In this document: piece after piece, positions 20,626 through 27,579 of the stretch
Layout of the letters: each line of letters starts with the position of its first letter
Numbering within the stretch: the stretch's first letter is position 1
DNA from: an uncultured Lachnospiraceae bacterium
Lineage (GTDB): Bacteria > Bacillota > Clostridia > Lachnospirales > Lachnospiraceae
Direction of reading: 5' to 3'
Assembly (NCBI GenBank): GCA_934317005.1
Contig: CAKREB010000001.1
Coordinates: 62,001-126,000, forward strand
Length of the DNA: 64,000 bases
Made by a program: the position numbers and the translations under genes
The notes under the pieces: generated by a model
The model's input: the letters and a program-made list of their open reading frames with translations, nothing else
What the model was told of the DNA's origin: nothing
Databases searched by the model: none

Positions 20626-20913
20626 ATGAACAATATGAATCAACGTTGCGGAAATTGTTCGCAGAACTGTCGCAAGATGCCATCCATGCCGGAAAGCTGT
20701 AATTCCTGCGGATGTGTAGACAGCGTCAGTATTAACAATGATCCTTTGCGAGGTATGCCGTTAGGAATAGGTTATGTTCCGTGGCAGCAGTGGGAATGTG
20801 TATATAATCCGGATGAAGGACTCGCCAGAGGCACGATCTTTCCTTCACTTGATCTTCCGTTTTATGGCTGCATTCCACGCGGCTATCGTTGCAGCAAAGG
20901 AGGTAGAGCATGA
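20626..20913 (+). CDS. cotJA: CotJA spore coat protein
   Basis: A 95-residue, cysteine-rich small protein with the CotJA core GIGYVPWQQWECVYNPDEG followed by the ARGTIFPSLDLPFYG segment. CotJ proteins are made in the mother cell and form part of the inner spore coat. The start at 20626 is chosen over ATG 20614 because GGAGA at 20616-20620 is correctly spaced only for the later codon. First gene of a cotJA-cotJB-cotJC operon; it overlaps cotJB by 4 bases. Confidence 0.92.
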   Translation: MNNMNQRCGNCSQNCRKMPSMPESCNSCGCVDSVSINNDPLRGMPLGIGYVPWQQWECVYNPDEGLARGTIFPSLDLPFYGCIPRGYRCSKGGRA

Positions 20914-21152
20914 ATCAACATCAACTTCTTATGTATCTTTCGCAGGTTAGTTTTTGCGTAACGGAGGCTGTTCTTTTTCTGGATACACATCCTTGTGACA
21001 AAGAGGCAATGGCTTATTATCAAAAGATGAGGCAGCTTCGAAAAGAGGCGCTAGATCAGTACCAGAGTAAATTTGGCCCATTGTTAAATGATTCCAACTG
21101 TGATGAATGTTCATGGACATGGACGGAAACGCCGTGGCCGTGGGAATGCTAG
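20910..21152 (+). CDS. cotJB: CotJB spore coat protein
   Basis: An 80-residue CotJB-family protein (LYLDTHP-like VLFLDTHPCDKEAMAYY; C-terminal WTWTETPWPWEC). It follows cotJA with a 4-base ATGA overlap and a GGAGGTAGAGC ribosome site. Works with CotJA and the manganese-catalase-like CotJC in the spore coat. The next gene of the operon is interrupted after 31 codons of recognisable cotJC. Confidence 0.92.
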   Translation: MNQHQLLMYLSQVSFCVTEAVLFLDTHPCDKEAMAYYQKMRQLRKEALDQYQSKFGPLLNDSNCDECSWTWTETPWPWEC

Positions 21153-21322
21153 AAAAGCTATCTGAACAGGATGTTTATTTCTTTGAAAGAATATCAGAAG
21201 TTTCACTTGTACAGAGTGGTCTTTAACTCTGAAATTCTGTGCTTTTTGTATCCGCGCTGCGTTGCAGAAAGTGTCAAGGAAGGAAAAGAAATGGTCAGTA
21301 GCAGCGCAGAAATGAGGGATTT

Positions 21323-21421
21323 ATGTGGAATTATGAAAAACGATTAGAGTATCCGGTAAAGATTTCCCGATGCAATCCGCAGGCGGCTATGGTGATTATG
21401 AGTCAATATGGAGGACTGTAA
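21323..21421 (+). pseudogene. cotJC: CotJC N-terminal fragment, interrupted by the prophage
   Basis: ATG at 21323 after GAGGGATTT opens a frame reading MWNYEKRLEYPVKI, continuing to MSQYGG and then Leu and a stop. This is the conserved CotJC N-terminus, in which QYGG is normally followed by Pro-Asp-Gly-Glu and about 150 more residues of manganese catalase fold. Agreement ends at codon 32 (21416-21418), and the serine recombinase gene ends 32 bases further on. The remaining cotJC sequence is not found anywhere in the window. The gene is therefore split by integration rather than decayed: no mutation is seen in the part that remains. Confidence 0.88.
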
Positions 21422-21440
21422 ACGAGTAGTAGCGTGATGA
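21401..21440. other. putative attL, cotJC/prophage junction
   Basis: Host-like sequence ends at about 21416, inside or just after TATGGAGGAC; from there the sequence no longer fits cotJC and leads into the 3' end of the recombinase gene. Large serine recombinases cross over at a 2-bp core inside non-identical attB/attP arms, so the exact core must be read from the right junction, which is outside the window. Confidence 0.7.
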
Positions 21441-21452
21441 CGTAAAAAAATA

Positions 21453-22940
21453 TTATGGCTTTTCTGTAACAACATCACCACGAATATAGCAGTCTAAGTT
21501 GTTTGTTTCTTTGGTGTATACAAAGTGATCGAAGATATTGCGTAGAGCAAAGGCTTTTGTTGTGTAGTCATCTTTGGGGTTTTTCAAAGTATGAACCAAT
21601 CCATTTAAACTAATCAATGAGTATGCTGCTTTTTCCGGCTGTGATTCATCCGTCTTAGCTAGTTCTTCTTCCAACTCCGAACGGCGATTATTAATCAGAG
21701 CTTTATTCTCACGATATTCCTCTAATGTATCAATACCATTGATATAAGCATCCTTGATTCTGCGTTCCTTTCGTGACAACGCATCCAGTTCTTGTTTTAT
21801 GAAAAGGGAGTCATCATTTTCCAGCAAAGACGTTGGTGTAACACGATATAGAGTTGTTCCGACCTCTTTTGAAAACTCTTCGACCGCGTTTATTACAAGA
21901 GTCTCTAAATTGTCAGCATTGATGTATGCGGAGTGAGCACACATTCCTTTCTGGTGTTTCCAGCAGTTAAAATAGCGAGGTGTTTTGCTTGTACCGCTGT
22001 TATATCCAAGCGAACCGCCACAGTAAGGACATTTAACCATGCTAGATAACCAGTGTTTAGTGGCAGTTACACTTCTTTTCTGTCCGTAACAAGATCGCTT
22101 TCGGGCTTCTGCTAAACGTTTTCCAGCCTCTGCAAACATCTCTTCGGTTATAATGGGTTCGTGTTGACCGTCAACAATCACAACGTCTTCTGCATTTTTT
22201 CGTTTGTTTTTATTGCGATCAAAAAAATTCCATCGTATTTTACCGATATAAAAAGGGTTTTCCAAAATGTAAGTAATTGAGCGATTATCCCAGGTACCGC
22301 CACGCTTTGTTGTGATATGCTGCTTATTTAATATGCTTGTAATCTCGTTCCTTCCCAGACTTTTATTGACAAACATATCATATATTTTACGGACGATAGC
22401 TGCTCCGTCCGGCTCAACAACCGGAACCTCTCCCTTTTTCTTGGTATAGCCTATCGGAGGATTTGCATTGTATCCACCGTTAAGTGCGTTCTGCGTCATT
22501 CCTCGCATCACTTCGCCGGAAAGATTGTATAGATAAAATTCATCGTTCCATTCGATTACCATTTCGATTAATCTTCCGTACATACCTTCCATAATTGGTT
22601 CGGATATACTTATTACATCTACATTACATTTTTTTCTCAAGATAGATTTATAATATGTCGATTCATCCATGTTGCGGGCGAAGCGTGAAAATTTCCATAG
22701 TAGGATAGCATCATAAGGATGACTTTTATCTTTGCAGGCTGCAATCATATCCTGGAATGCTGGACGTTTTGTTGATTTTGCGGATATTCCATGTTCCTCC
22801 ATATATACATGTGTTAATAACATATTATGAGATTGTGCATATTCTTTAATCAATCGTAATTGACTATCTGGAGATAATTCTTCCTGCTTCCCGGTTGATA
22901 CGCGGATATAGGCACACACTTCTTTTAGCTTATTGCTCAT
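21453..22940 (-). CDS. Large serine recombinase (prophage integrase)
   Basis: A 495-residue site-specific recombinase. The resolvase catalytic domain begins AYIRVSTGKQ with nucleophile Ser15 and includes LLWKFSRFARN; the recombinase domain covers about 160-260 (NGGYNANPPIGY); a zinc ribbon follows (CPYCGG ... C ... C, about 310-345), then a coiled-coil segment (about 370-430). The start at 22940 is favoured since GGAGGG (22948-22953) is spaced 7 bases from it, while in-frame ATGs at 22946 and 22955 are too close or upstream. It lies directly against the broken cotJC, so it most likely integrates and excises this prophage. The directionality factor is not identified. Confidence 0.95.
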   Translation of the reverse strand: MSNKLKEVCAYIRVSTGKQEELSPDSQLRLIKEYAQSHNMLLTHVYMEEHGISAKSTKRPAFQDMIAACKDKSHPYDAILLWKFSRFARNMDESTYYKSILRKKCNVDVISISEPIMEGMYGRLIEMVIEWNDEFYLYNLSGEVMRGMTQNALNGGYNANPPIGYTKKKGEVPVVEPDGAAIVRKIYDMFVNKSLGRNEITSILNKQHITTKRGGTWDNRSITYILENPFYIGKIRWNFFDRNKNKRKNAEDVVIVDGQHEPIITEEMFAEAGKRLAEARKRSCYGQKRSVTATKHWLSSMVKCPYCGGSLGYNSGTSKTPRYFNCWKHQKGMCAHSAYINADNLETLVINAVEEFSKEVGTTLYRVTPTSLLENDDSLFIKQELDALSRKERRIKDAYINGIDTLEEYRENKALINNRRSELEEELAKTDESQPEKAAYSLISLNGLVHTLKNPKDDYTTKAFALRNIFDHFVYTKETNNLDCYIRGDVVTEKP

Positions 22941-22979
22941 AATCATTCCCTCCAATCTAAAAAAGTAAATTCGAATTAT

Positions 22980-23564
22980 TCAGATTATTGATTGATCACA
23001 CGTTATATCTTTTTGGGAAAACGCCCATTCTTTCACAGACACTGTAAGAAAAAAGAAATTCAATAGTAATATTTGAAAATCCAAAACAGAAATAATCCAT
23101 TTATTTATGGAATCATTCGTTATTTCAAACTGAATTAGTACTAGTAGAATTAGAAATACTAATGCCGGAAAAGATAAAGCTCGCACGATTAGTGGTTTTC
23201 CATCTATTTCCATGATACGCTGATTCATCGCTTCTTTGTTTTGGCTATTTGGCGCATTTCCAAGTAGACTATCAAGTAAAATAGGAATGTTAAATAATAT
23301 GTATACAATAAATACTGTACATATATGTAGAAATTTTTCAAAAATAGATTTAAATGATTTGTGTCTGTTCCAAAAATCTTGGAAGACTTTAATATTGCTT
23401 GTTAGAACTATCGAAATAATAAAGTAGGCGGCAGTAAATAAAAAGCGAAAAGCGATATAACATCTTTTATTATGCCAAAGTGATAACAAATTCCAAAATA
23501 GATCCGAAGATAAGATTGACAATGCGAAAAGTAAGAAAATATATAAATGGTATTTTTCTTTCAT
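22980..23564 (-). CDS. Predicted multi-pass membrane protein, unknown function
   Basis: 194 residues with about five hydrophobic stretches (for example FLLFALSILSSDLFW, FLFTAAYFIISIVLTS, FIVYILFNIPILL, FPALVFLILLVLI, ILLLNFFFLTV). I do not recognise the family. It precedes the recombinase with only a 39-base gap on the same strand and shares its likely promoter at 23588-23615, so the two genes may be co-expressed. AT-rich. It might be a lysogenic-conversion or exclusion protein, but that is a guess from location only. Confidence 0.6.
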   Translation of the reverse strand: MKEKYHLYIFLLFALSILSSDLFWNLLSLWHNKRCYIAFRFLFTAAYFIISIVLTSNIKVFQDFWNRHKSFKSIFEKFLHICTVFIVYILFNIPILLDSLLGNAPNSQNKEAMNQRIMEIDGKPLIVRALSFPALVFLILLVLIQFEITNDSINKWIISVLDFQILLLNFFFLTVSVKEWAFSQKDITCDQSII

Positions 23565-23587
23565 ATGTTTTTTATCATCCTTTCTTA

Positions 23588-23615
23588 TTTATACTATACA
23601 AAAATTTACAATCAA
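23588..23615 (-). promoter_or_regulatory. promoter for the membrane protein and recombinase genes
   Basis: Leftward TTGATT (23610-23615), 16-base spacer, TATAAA (23588-23593). It is the only good candidate upstream of the recombinase unit, since the recombinase has just 39 bases of its own upstream gap. The -10 area also reads TATAGTATA, one base off the CATA-N3-TA form of a sigma-K -10; this is too weak to claim sporulation control. Confidence 0.45.
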
Positions 23616-23650
23616 AAGTGTTTGTGTGTAGTATATTAGTGTAATAAGCA

Positions 23651-23693
23651 ATACAGCTACAGCATATGGACTGCACATATACTGTAGCTGTAT
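23651..23693. terminator. long hairpin, probable terminator
   Basis: Perfect 12-bp arms ATACAGCTACAG (23651-23662) and CTGTAGCTGTAT (23682-23693), with further pairing inside the loop (ATATG/CATAT). T-rich sequence follows on the + strand; it also sits directly after the stop of the leftward 40-residue gene. Confidence 0.6.
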
Positions 23694-23816
23694 TTATTTC
23701 TTATTATCAGGCTCTTTACCAGGGCCAATCCAAATACGAAAAGCACGCTTCCCGTAATCTTTGGCATATATTTTTGTTCCGTCCTTCAGCGTAATGCTGG
23801 TACGAAAAATATACAT
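23694..23816 (-). CDS. Small phage protein, 40 residues
   Basis: Starts MYIFRTSITLKDGTKIYAK and ends PDNKK, preceded by GGGAGGTATT at good spacing. A basic, beta-rich looking small protein; I do not know its function. It lies between immA and the recombinase unit and is followed at once by a long hairpin. Its upstream region contains an opposing small RNA promoter (23844-23872). Confidence 0.6.
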   Translation of the reverse strand: MYIFRTSITLKDGTKIYAKDYGKRAFRIWIGPGKEPDNKK

Positions 23817-23843
23817 AATAATACCTCCCTTCACAAGTTCCAC

Positions 23844-23872
23844 TTGCAAAAGGATATTTCAAATGTTATAAT
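23844..23872 (+). promoter_or_regulatory. strong promoter for a short rightward RNA
   Basis: TTGCAA (23844-23849), exact 17-base spacer, TATAAT (23867-23872). It faces no open reading frame; a terminator is reached within about 75 bases. Confidence 0.6.
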
Positions 23873-23913
23873 TTAATTGTTCAGAAAAAATTACACAGTC
23901 ACATTTGAAATAT
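23854..23913. repeat. 13-bp inverted repeat around the small RNA promoter
   Basis: ATATTTCAAATGT (23854-23866) and its reverse complement ACATTTGAAATAT (23901-23913). One arm lies in the promoter spacer and the other inside the predicted RNA, which would suit a repressor that loops or binds both arms. Confidence 0.5.
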
Positions 23914-23952
23914 TCTTTTGTGCGTGGCCAAGCATCATGTGCTTGGTTTTTT
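23879..23952 (+). ncRNA. putative small RNA antisense to the immA downstream region
   Basis: Predicted from a TTGCAA-N17-TATAAT promoter and an intrinsic terminator (CCAAGCA / TGCTTGG stem at 23928-23946 and T-run 23947-23952). Length about 74 bases, with no ribosome site or frame. It runs against the leftward immA transcript, so it may regulate read-through from immA to the 40-residue gene. Not matched to any RNA family I know. Confidence 0.45.
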
Positions 23953-23979
23953 CTATGTTAAGAGAAATTCTCTAAACAT

Positions 23980-24492
23980 CTAATGTCGTTTGCAAAACTT
24001 AGCAGCTGCTAGAGAAACTTGGCATTTATCAGCGATTTCCTCAGCAGTCATGTTTGCTATAAGATGTTTTGGTATTAATAATTCTCCACCAAAAGCGTCG
24101 GCTTGCCATTCTGGATCCTCATATGTTTTTAATGATATCTCGTTATCTGTACGAGCAAATGTAATGTTACTTTCATCGTGATTTAGTAAATGATATAATT
24201 CATGTGCTAAAGTTAGTCGGTCTCTGCCGACTCCTTTGACGGCACGATCATATACATCTTCGCGTATCTTTATGACTAATTTATCTGGATAGGTGAGCCC
24301 CTGAGCATCGCCCATTTCATCTTTTGTTCCTATTTCTAATGAAAAGCCATCCACAATACTAGGAAATACAATTTCTAAAAAACGAACGATGTCAAAAAAT
24401 AGTACATTTTCACTTCCATCAATTCTGCGTATAAAATTAGCAACTTTACGAATATCTTGTCTGGAACAAGCTTTCGCTTTTCTATATGTCAT
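23980..24492 (-). CDS. immA: ImmA-type metallopeptidase (IrrE/ImmA family)
   Basis: A 170-residue zinc peptidase with LTLAHELYHLLNH (HExxH at H97-H101) and the downstream WQADAFGGELLIP segment that supplies the third ligand. In ICEBs1-like elements and phi105-like phages ImmA cleaves the partner repressor and so triggers induction. Here it follows the XRE repressor gene by 3 bases, the standard ImmR-ImmA order, and has an AGAGAGGTG ribosome site inside the repressor 3' end. Confidence 0.88.
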   Translation of the reverse strand: MTYRKAKACSRQDIRKVANFIRRIDGSENVLFFDIVRFLEIVFPSIVDGFSLEIGTKDEMGDAQGLTYPDKLVIKIREDVYDRAVKGVGRDRLTLAHELYHLLNHDESNITFARTDNEISLKTYEDPEWQADAFGGELLIPKHLIANMTAEEIADKCQVSLAAAKFCKRH

Positions 24493-24495
24493 CCA

Positions 24496-24855
24496 TCATA
24501 CACCTCTCTTATCTAAAAGCTGGCGCATTTTAATTACATCAGTATCATCCAGATCACGAAAGCGTCGGGCAAATGCAATGGCCAAATCCCTGTTTCTTTC
24601 ATTTTCTTCATCAAGTTTAATTTTAATACTCTTTTTGCAATTAAATGCTATTTCATCAAGTTCCTGACGCTGGGTATCATCCAGCGAATAAATATCAGAT
24701 ATTTTATCTACCCAATTTTCAGGTATTTCACGTTTCCCATTCTCTACGGCAGATAGATATGCTGCAGTTACTTTTAATTTATCAGACATATTTTTTAAGA
24801 TTTCATCGTTGTCAATACGGATTTTTCTTAAATATTTGCCAAATTCATTCAACAT
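24496..24855 (-). CDS. XRE-family repressor (ImmR-like)
   Basis: 119 residues. An N-terminal helix-turn-helix (about residues 8-60: LRKIRIDNDEILKNMSDKL, then AAYLSAVENGKREIP) is followed by a helical C-terminal part. Co-transcribed with immA from a perfect sigma-A promoter (24899-24927). It is the likely lysogeny repressor of the element, cleaved by ImmA; it probably controls the divergent 25.3 kb cassette as well as its own promoter. Confidence 0.88.
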   Translation of the reverse strand: MLNEFGKYLRKIRIDNDEILKNMSDKLKVTAAYLSAVENGKREIPENWVDKISDIYSLDDTQRQELDEIAFNCKKSIKIKLDEENERNRDLAIAFARRFRDLDDTDVIKMRQLLDKRGV

Positions 24856-25307
24856 AACTTTCTCCCCTTTCTAACAATAGTGTAGTGCTTGTAAAAACAT
24901 AATAACAAATCGCGGAAAGAATGTCAACAATTTTTGTTAATATTTGAATGCTTCTTGTTTAATTACATGTTAGTATTTGTTGAAATTCGTTTGATCGTAA
25001 ATAAATTTGAGAGTAATTCACAATCGCATTTGCTTGTTTTTTAATCCCTGAGAACAGGCGCAATTAACAGCATAGATATAGTACACAATAATGTACAATA
25101 TGAAATATGTGAAAAGAATCCTGAAAAATAGAGTGAGCGGGTCAAAACGGTGCAAAAAATACTTGCATATTATGGAATAATTTGGAGAAAAATAATATAT
25201 AAAAATACATGATAAGATAGACTTGTTAAAAAAAGTATGATAGTATAAGTATGAAAATAATATGAGGTTGTTATATGCAAAATAAGAAATGCATACGGAG
25301 GATGGAT
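24856..25307. promoter_or_regulatory. immunity control region
   Basis: About 450 AT-rich bases between the repressor and the rightward cassette. The leftward repressor promoter is TTGACA (24922-24927), 17 bases, TATTAT (24899-24904). A candidate rightward promoter is TTGTTA (25223-25228), 15 bases, TATAAG (25244-25249). Short AACAA/TTGTT half-sites recur around 24924-24990 and may be operators. No gene was recognised in it. Confidence 0.6.
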
Positions 25308-26039
25308 ATGCTAATTAAAAATACTTCTATTTCGATAAAGTATAAAAGAATAGATAATCTTAAGAAAAATTATTTCTTAAATGAGGATATTTTGAAAGAG
25401 CATTTTAATGAAGCAACGGTTTTGCCCGTTCCAGATGACGCTCCATTAGAAATACCAAGGATTATTATAAAGTCGTTAAACGAGCATTCGCAATTGAACA
25501 TATCGCCCATTGCTTCTACATTACAAATAAATTATAATGATGGATTTGAAAAAGATTGGAAGAAATGTGAGCAGTATATTCAACAGAAAATGAAAATAGT
25601 TTTTTCTTTTTTGAACATTTTGACTAATAACGAATACGAATATATTGGTGTTGTTACAGAAGTTCTATTAGATGAGTACATGAAAGACGGAGCTCAAATT
25701 TTAGCACATAATTTATTGAAAAACAGTGATGATTCTTCAATTTATGATTTAAACATAAAGTATACATTCGTTGAAAACGATAATATTTTTGTTAATATCA
25801 TGTTGCAGAATGCAAGACTTTTCAAAGATGAAACAGATGCTGATGTCGCTGGAAGTTTATCAATAGACAATCAAGTGTCAGAATCTATTGGTGCAGTGAT
25901 TGATATAAATGATAGATATGGATATAATACCTGCAATGATTATAAAACAGATAGTAGCAAGTTAGATTTTATTATTACTGAAATGACAGTTGTAATGGAT
26001 TGTAAATTGAAAGGACTTTTAGAGAAAGGAGCGTATTAG
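25308..26039 (+). CDS. Unknown cassette protein 1, 243 residues
   Basis: The start at 25308 follows GGAGG with 8 bases spacing; the upstream ATG at 25275 has no good site. The N-terminal third has EATVLPVPDDAPLEIPRIII, reminiscent of the proline-rich opening of sporadically distributed TIGR04255-type proteins, but I cannot confirm that family. No membrane helix and no catalytic motif is visible. It is first of three tightly packed AT-rich genes (1-base gap to the next) placed between the immunity region and a terminator, a place where phages often carry conversion or defence genes. Confidence 0.6.
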   Translation: MLIKNTSISIKYKRIDNLKKNYFLNEDILKEHFNEATVLPVPDDAPLEIPRIIIKSLNEHSQLNISPIASTLQINYNDGFEKDWKKCEQYIQQKMKIVFSFLNILTNNEYEYIGVVTEVLLDEYMKDGAQILAHNLLKNSDDSSIYDLNIKYTFVENDNIFVNIMLQNARLFKDETDADVAGSLSIDNQVSESIGAVIDINDRYGYNTCNDYKTDSSKLDFIITEMTVVMDCKLKGLLEKGAY

Positions 26040-26040
26040 T

Positions 26041-26376
26041 ATGGGCAATGTTATTAAAAATATTAGTACAACGGTTGCTGTATTAGGTATGGCTTTTTCG
26101 GTTGCTGGAAATAGTAGTATAGTTGTATCTGGAAACTATGCCGTTCCTAATTATGAGTTGTTTGCGGACGCTTCTAAAAAAAGTGAGAATAGTAGTATAA
26201 TTGGATATAGTCAAAATAACATATATATTGATAAAGGAAGTACACGCCTTGAAAGAATGGCAGAGGAATCTTTTGGAGAAATGAGAGACGCTACAAAAGA
26301 GGAACTTGAAGGTGTAGATCAATATATTAAATCTATTTCAAAATCTACGGGAATAGATTTCTTCGCTTTATGTTAA
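26041..26376 (+). CDS. Unknown cassette protein 2, N-terminal membrane segment
   Basis: 111 residues with one N-terminal hydrophobic stretch (VAVLGMAFSVAGNSSIVV, about 12-31) that could be a signal peptide or anchor, then a charged helical part ending TGIDFFALC. It starts 1 base after the previous stop with GAGAAAGGAGCG upstream. Its 3' end overlaps the next gene by 7 bases in a different frame; the two could also be one gene split by a frameshift. Function unknown. Confidence 0.55.
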   Translation: MGNVIKNISTTVAVLGMAFSVAGNSSIVVSGNYAVPNYELFADASKKSENSSIIGYSQNNIYIDKGSTRLERMAEESFGEMRDATKEELEGVDQYIKSISKSTGIDFFALC

Positions 26377-26951
26377 GAGAATTTATTGACTTTGTAGATA
26401 GCGTTTTACCATCAGTCTCTCCTGACTTTAGAGATGGAGCAAAAGATGCTATTTCACAATTCGAGAAAGTTGGACATCAAATTAATTATCTTACAGCAAC
26501 ATTGTTACCTGAGTTATCCCAAGGTGATATTATTTCACAAGTGCCATTTACATATTTTGAAGAGGACGGAAGACAAATGATATTTACCGCTGATGCTATG
26601 GTAATATCTACGTCATGTCATATTGATCAAAAAGATAAGATATTAATGGTTCCGGTTCTTCCAATTGATTCATTTACTGGAAACTTAGTGGAATTGAAAA
26701 AGAATATGGTATTTGATTTTATGTATATACCCGATTCTGCCATGAGTAAAAGATATGTATGTTTTAATTTTATGACATCATATAACAAAAAACTTATTTG
26801 TGGTGGAATTGAAAACGGAAGAATTAGAAGAATTGCTTCTTTAAATCAGATTGGTTATTATTTTTTTATTATAAAATTATCTGTATATTTGATGAGAAAA
26901 GAAGACCCTAATACTCTAGATTTTAGAAAATGTTTTGCAAAAGCCGTATAA
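26370..26951 (+). CDS. Unknown cassette protein 3, 193 residues
   Basis: Begins MLREFIDFVDSVLPSVSP and carries a central QGDIISQVPFTYF segment and ADAMVISTSCHIDQKDK, which resembles the SQ-x-CD type motif seen in small uncharacterised prokaryotic proteins. No recognised catalytic domain. The start lies inside the previous gene and lacks a clear ribosome site, so coupling or a frameshift relation with gene 2 is possible. A strong terminator follows 8 bases after the stop and closes the cassette. Confidence 0.55.
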   Translation: MLREFIDFVDSVLPSVSPDFRDGAKDAISQFEKVGHQINYLTATLLPELSQGDIISQVPFTYFEEDGRQMIFTADAMVISTSCHIDQKDKILMVPVLPIDSFTGNLVELKKNMVFDFMYIPDSAMSKRYVCFNFMTSYNKKLICGGIENGRIRRIASLNQIGYYFFIIKLSVYLMRKEDPNTLDFRKCFAKAV

Positions 26952-26959
26952 ATAGCGTA

Positions 26960-26987
26960 GACTCCCTGGTTTAGGGAGTCTTTTTTT
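26960..26987 (+). terminator. intrinsic terminator of the three-gene cassette
   Basis: Stem GACTCCCT (26960-26967) / AGGGAGTC (26973-26980), then seven T (26981-26987). Confidence 0.85.
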
Positions 26988-27186
26988 ATAATCCCAGTAA
27001 TTCAGCTTTCTTTTTTTGGGATTCTTCTTCTGTAATAATTCCAGCTTGGAACAAATCGTAAAATTTCTTTATTTCGTCAGCAGGGCTAGCTGTTTTTGCA
27101 GTTACATCATGTTTTGGGTGAACAATCTGTTTAATATCACATCGCAAAAGTGCATACAAGAAGAGATTTTGGGCAAAAATGTTCCT
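26986..27186 (-). pseudogene. remnant of a SHOCT-domain gene
   Basis: Leftward frame ending FYDLFQAGIITEEESQKKK and AELLGL-stop, the C-terminal SHOCT motif. The frame is open for about 66 codons back to a stop at 27187 but contains no ATG and no ribosome site, and its 5' end runs into the promoter element of the toxin gene. It looks like a 3' fragment of a once longer gene. Often such proteins are short phage or membrane-linked proteins; no function is claimed. Confidence 0.6.
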
Positions 27187-27204
27187 CTAAAAATTTTATT
27201 AATT

Positions 27205-27234
27205 CGCTTGACAGACTTTACCTAATTAAGTGCA
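27205..27234 (+). promoter_or_regulatory. repeated control element, copy A
   Basis: CGCTTGACAGACTTTACC continuing to TAATTAAGTGCA. A near-identical 30-base block occurs at 28330-28359 and 29267-29296, each time upstream of a very short gene with a strong ribosome site. TTGACA fits a -35 box but no standard -10 sits 17 bases later (TGCAAA), so an activator or an unusual promoter is possible. Confidence 0.65.
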
Positions 27235-27261
27235 AAATGGTTAAGAAAGGGGGCGAATTAA

Positions 27262-27537
27262 ATGCAAAAACATAAAGCAATAGAAAAAGAAAGCATGGAG
27301 CAAATGGTTGTAGCTATTATGCATTCCTGTTCGTATGAGGAACTGGTAGCAATCTATATTTTTGCGCTCGTTTATAGAATATGCAGAGCAGATGTGATAG
27401 AATACATCTGTTACCGCCTCCTAGACTGGTACAGAAGGGAGGTGAACTGCATGGAATATATCATTTCTCTTATTGTTACTGTTGTGGCTGGTGTAATTTG
27501 TCATTACATCATCAAATGGTTGGACGGTGACAAATAG
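27262..27537 (+). CDS. Long form of the type I toxin frame, 91 residues
   Basis: Begins MQKHKAIEKESMEQMVV after AAAGGGGGCG, a strong site. The first 63 residues include a hydrophobic helix (LVAIYIFALVYRICRADV) and are in frame with the 28-residue toxin that starts at 27451 behind its own site. It is unclear whether the long form is a real product, a leader that couples translation, or a fusion of two once separate frames. A relic of this segment (GCAGAGCAGATGT-N-ATAGAATA) recurs at 63788. Confidence 0.55.
   Translation: MQKHKAIEKESMEQMVVAIMHSCSYEELVAIYIFALVYRICRADVIEYICYRLLDWYRREVNCMEYIISLIVTVVAGVICHYIIKWLDGDK
27451..27537 (+). CDS. Fst-like type I toxin peptide, 28 residues
   Basis: MEYIISLIVTVVAGVICHY followed by a charged tail (KWLDGDK): one membrane helix plus a polar C-terminus, as in Fst/Ldr toxins that damage the membrane. 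GGGAGGTGAACTGC gives a near-perfect ribosome site. The mRNA around the site contains two 11-base blocks, 27445-27455 and 27461-27471, that recur at 27630-27640 and 27645-27655 in the convergent RNA, so that RNA can pair with the ribosome site and early codons. A shared terminator lies between them. This is the arrangement of the enterococcal par locus. Confidence 0.75.
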   Translation: MEYIISLIVTVVAGVICHYIIKWLDGDK

Positions 27538-27579
27538 TCGGTAATCAGCCTATGGTAATAAACCCTGCCATTAAAAAAG

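Noticed and set aside
21453..22940. Serine recombinase belonging to a small transposon
   Set aside because: It lies at the border of a complete phage gene set and against a broken host gene, so prophage integrase is the simpler reading.
23588..23615. Sigma-K promoter for the recombinase unit
   Set aside because: The -10 area is one base off the CATA-N3-TA form, but there is no clear -35 and a sigma-A reading fits as well.
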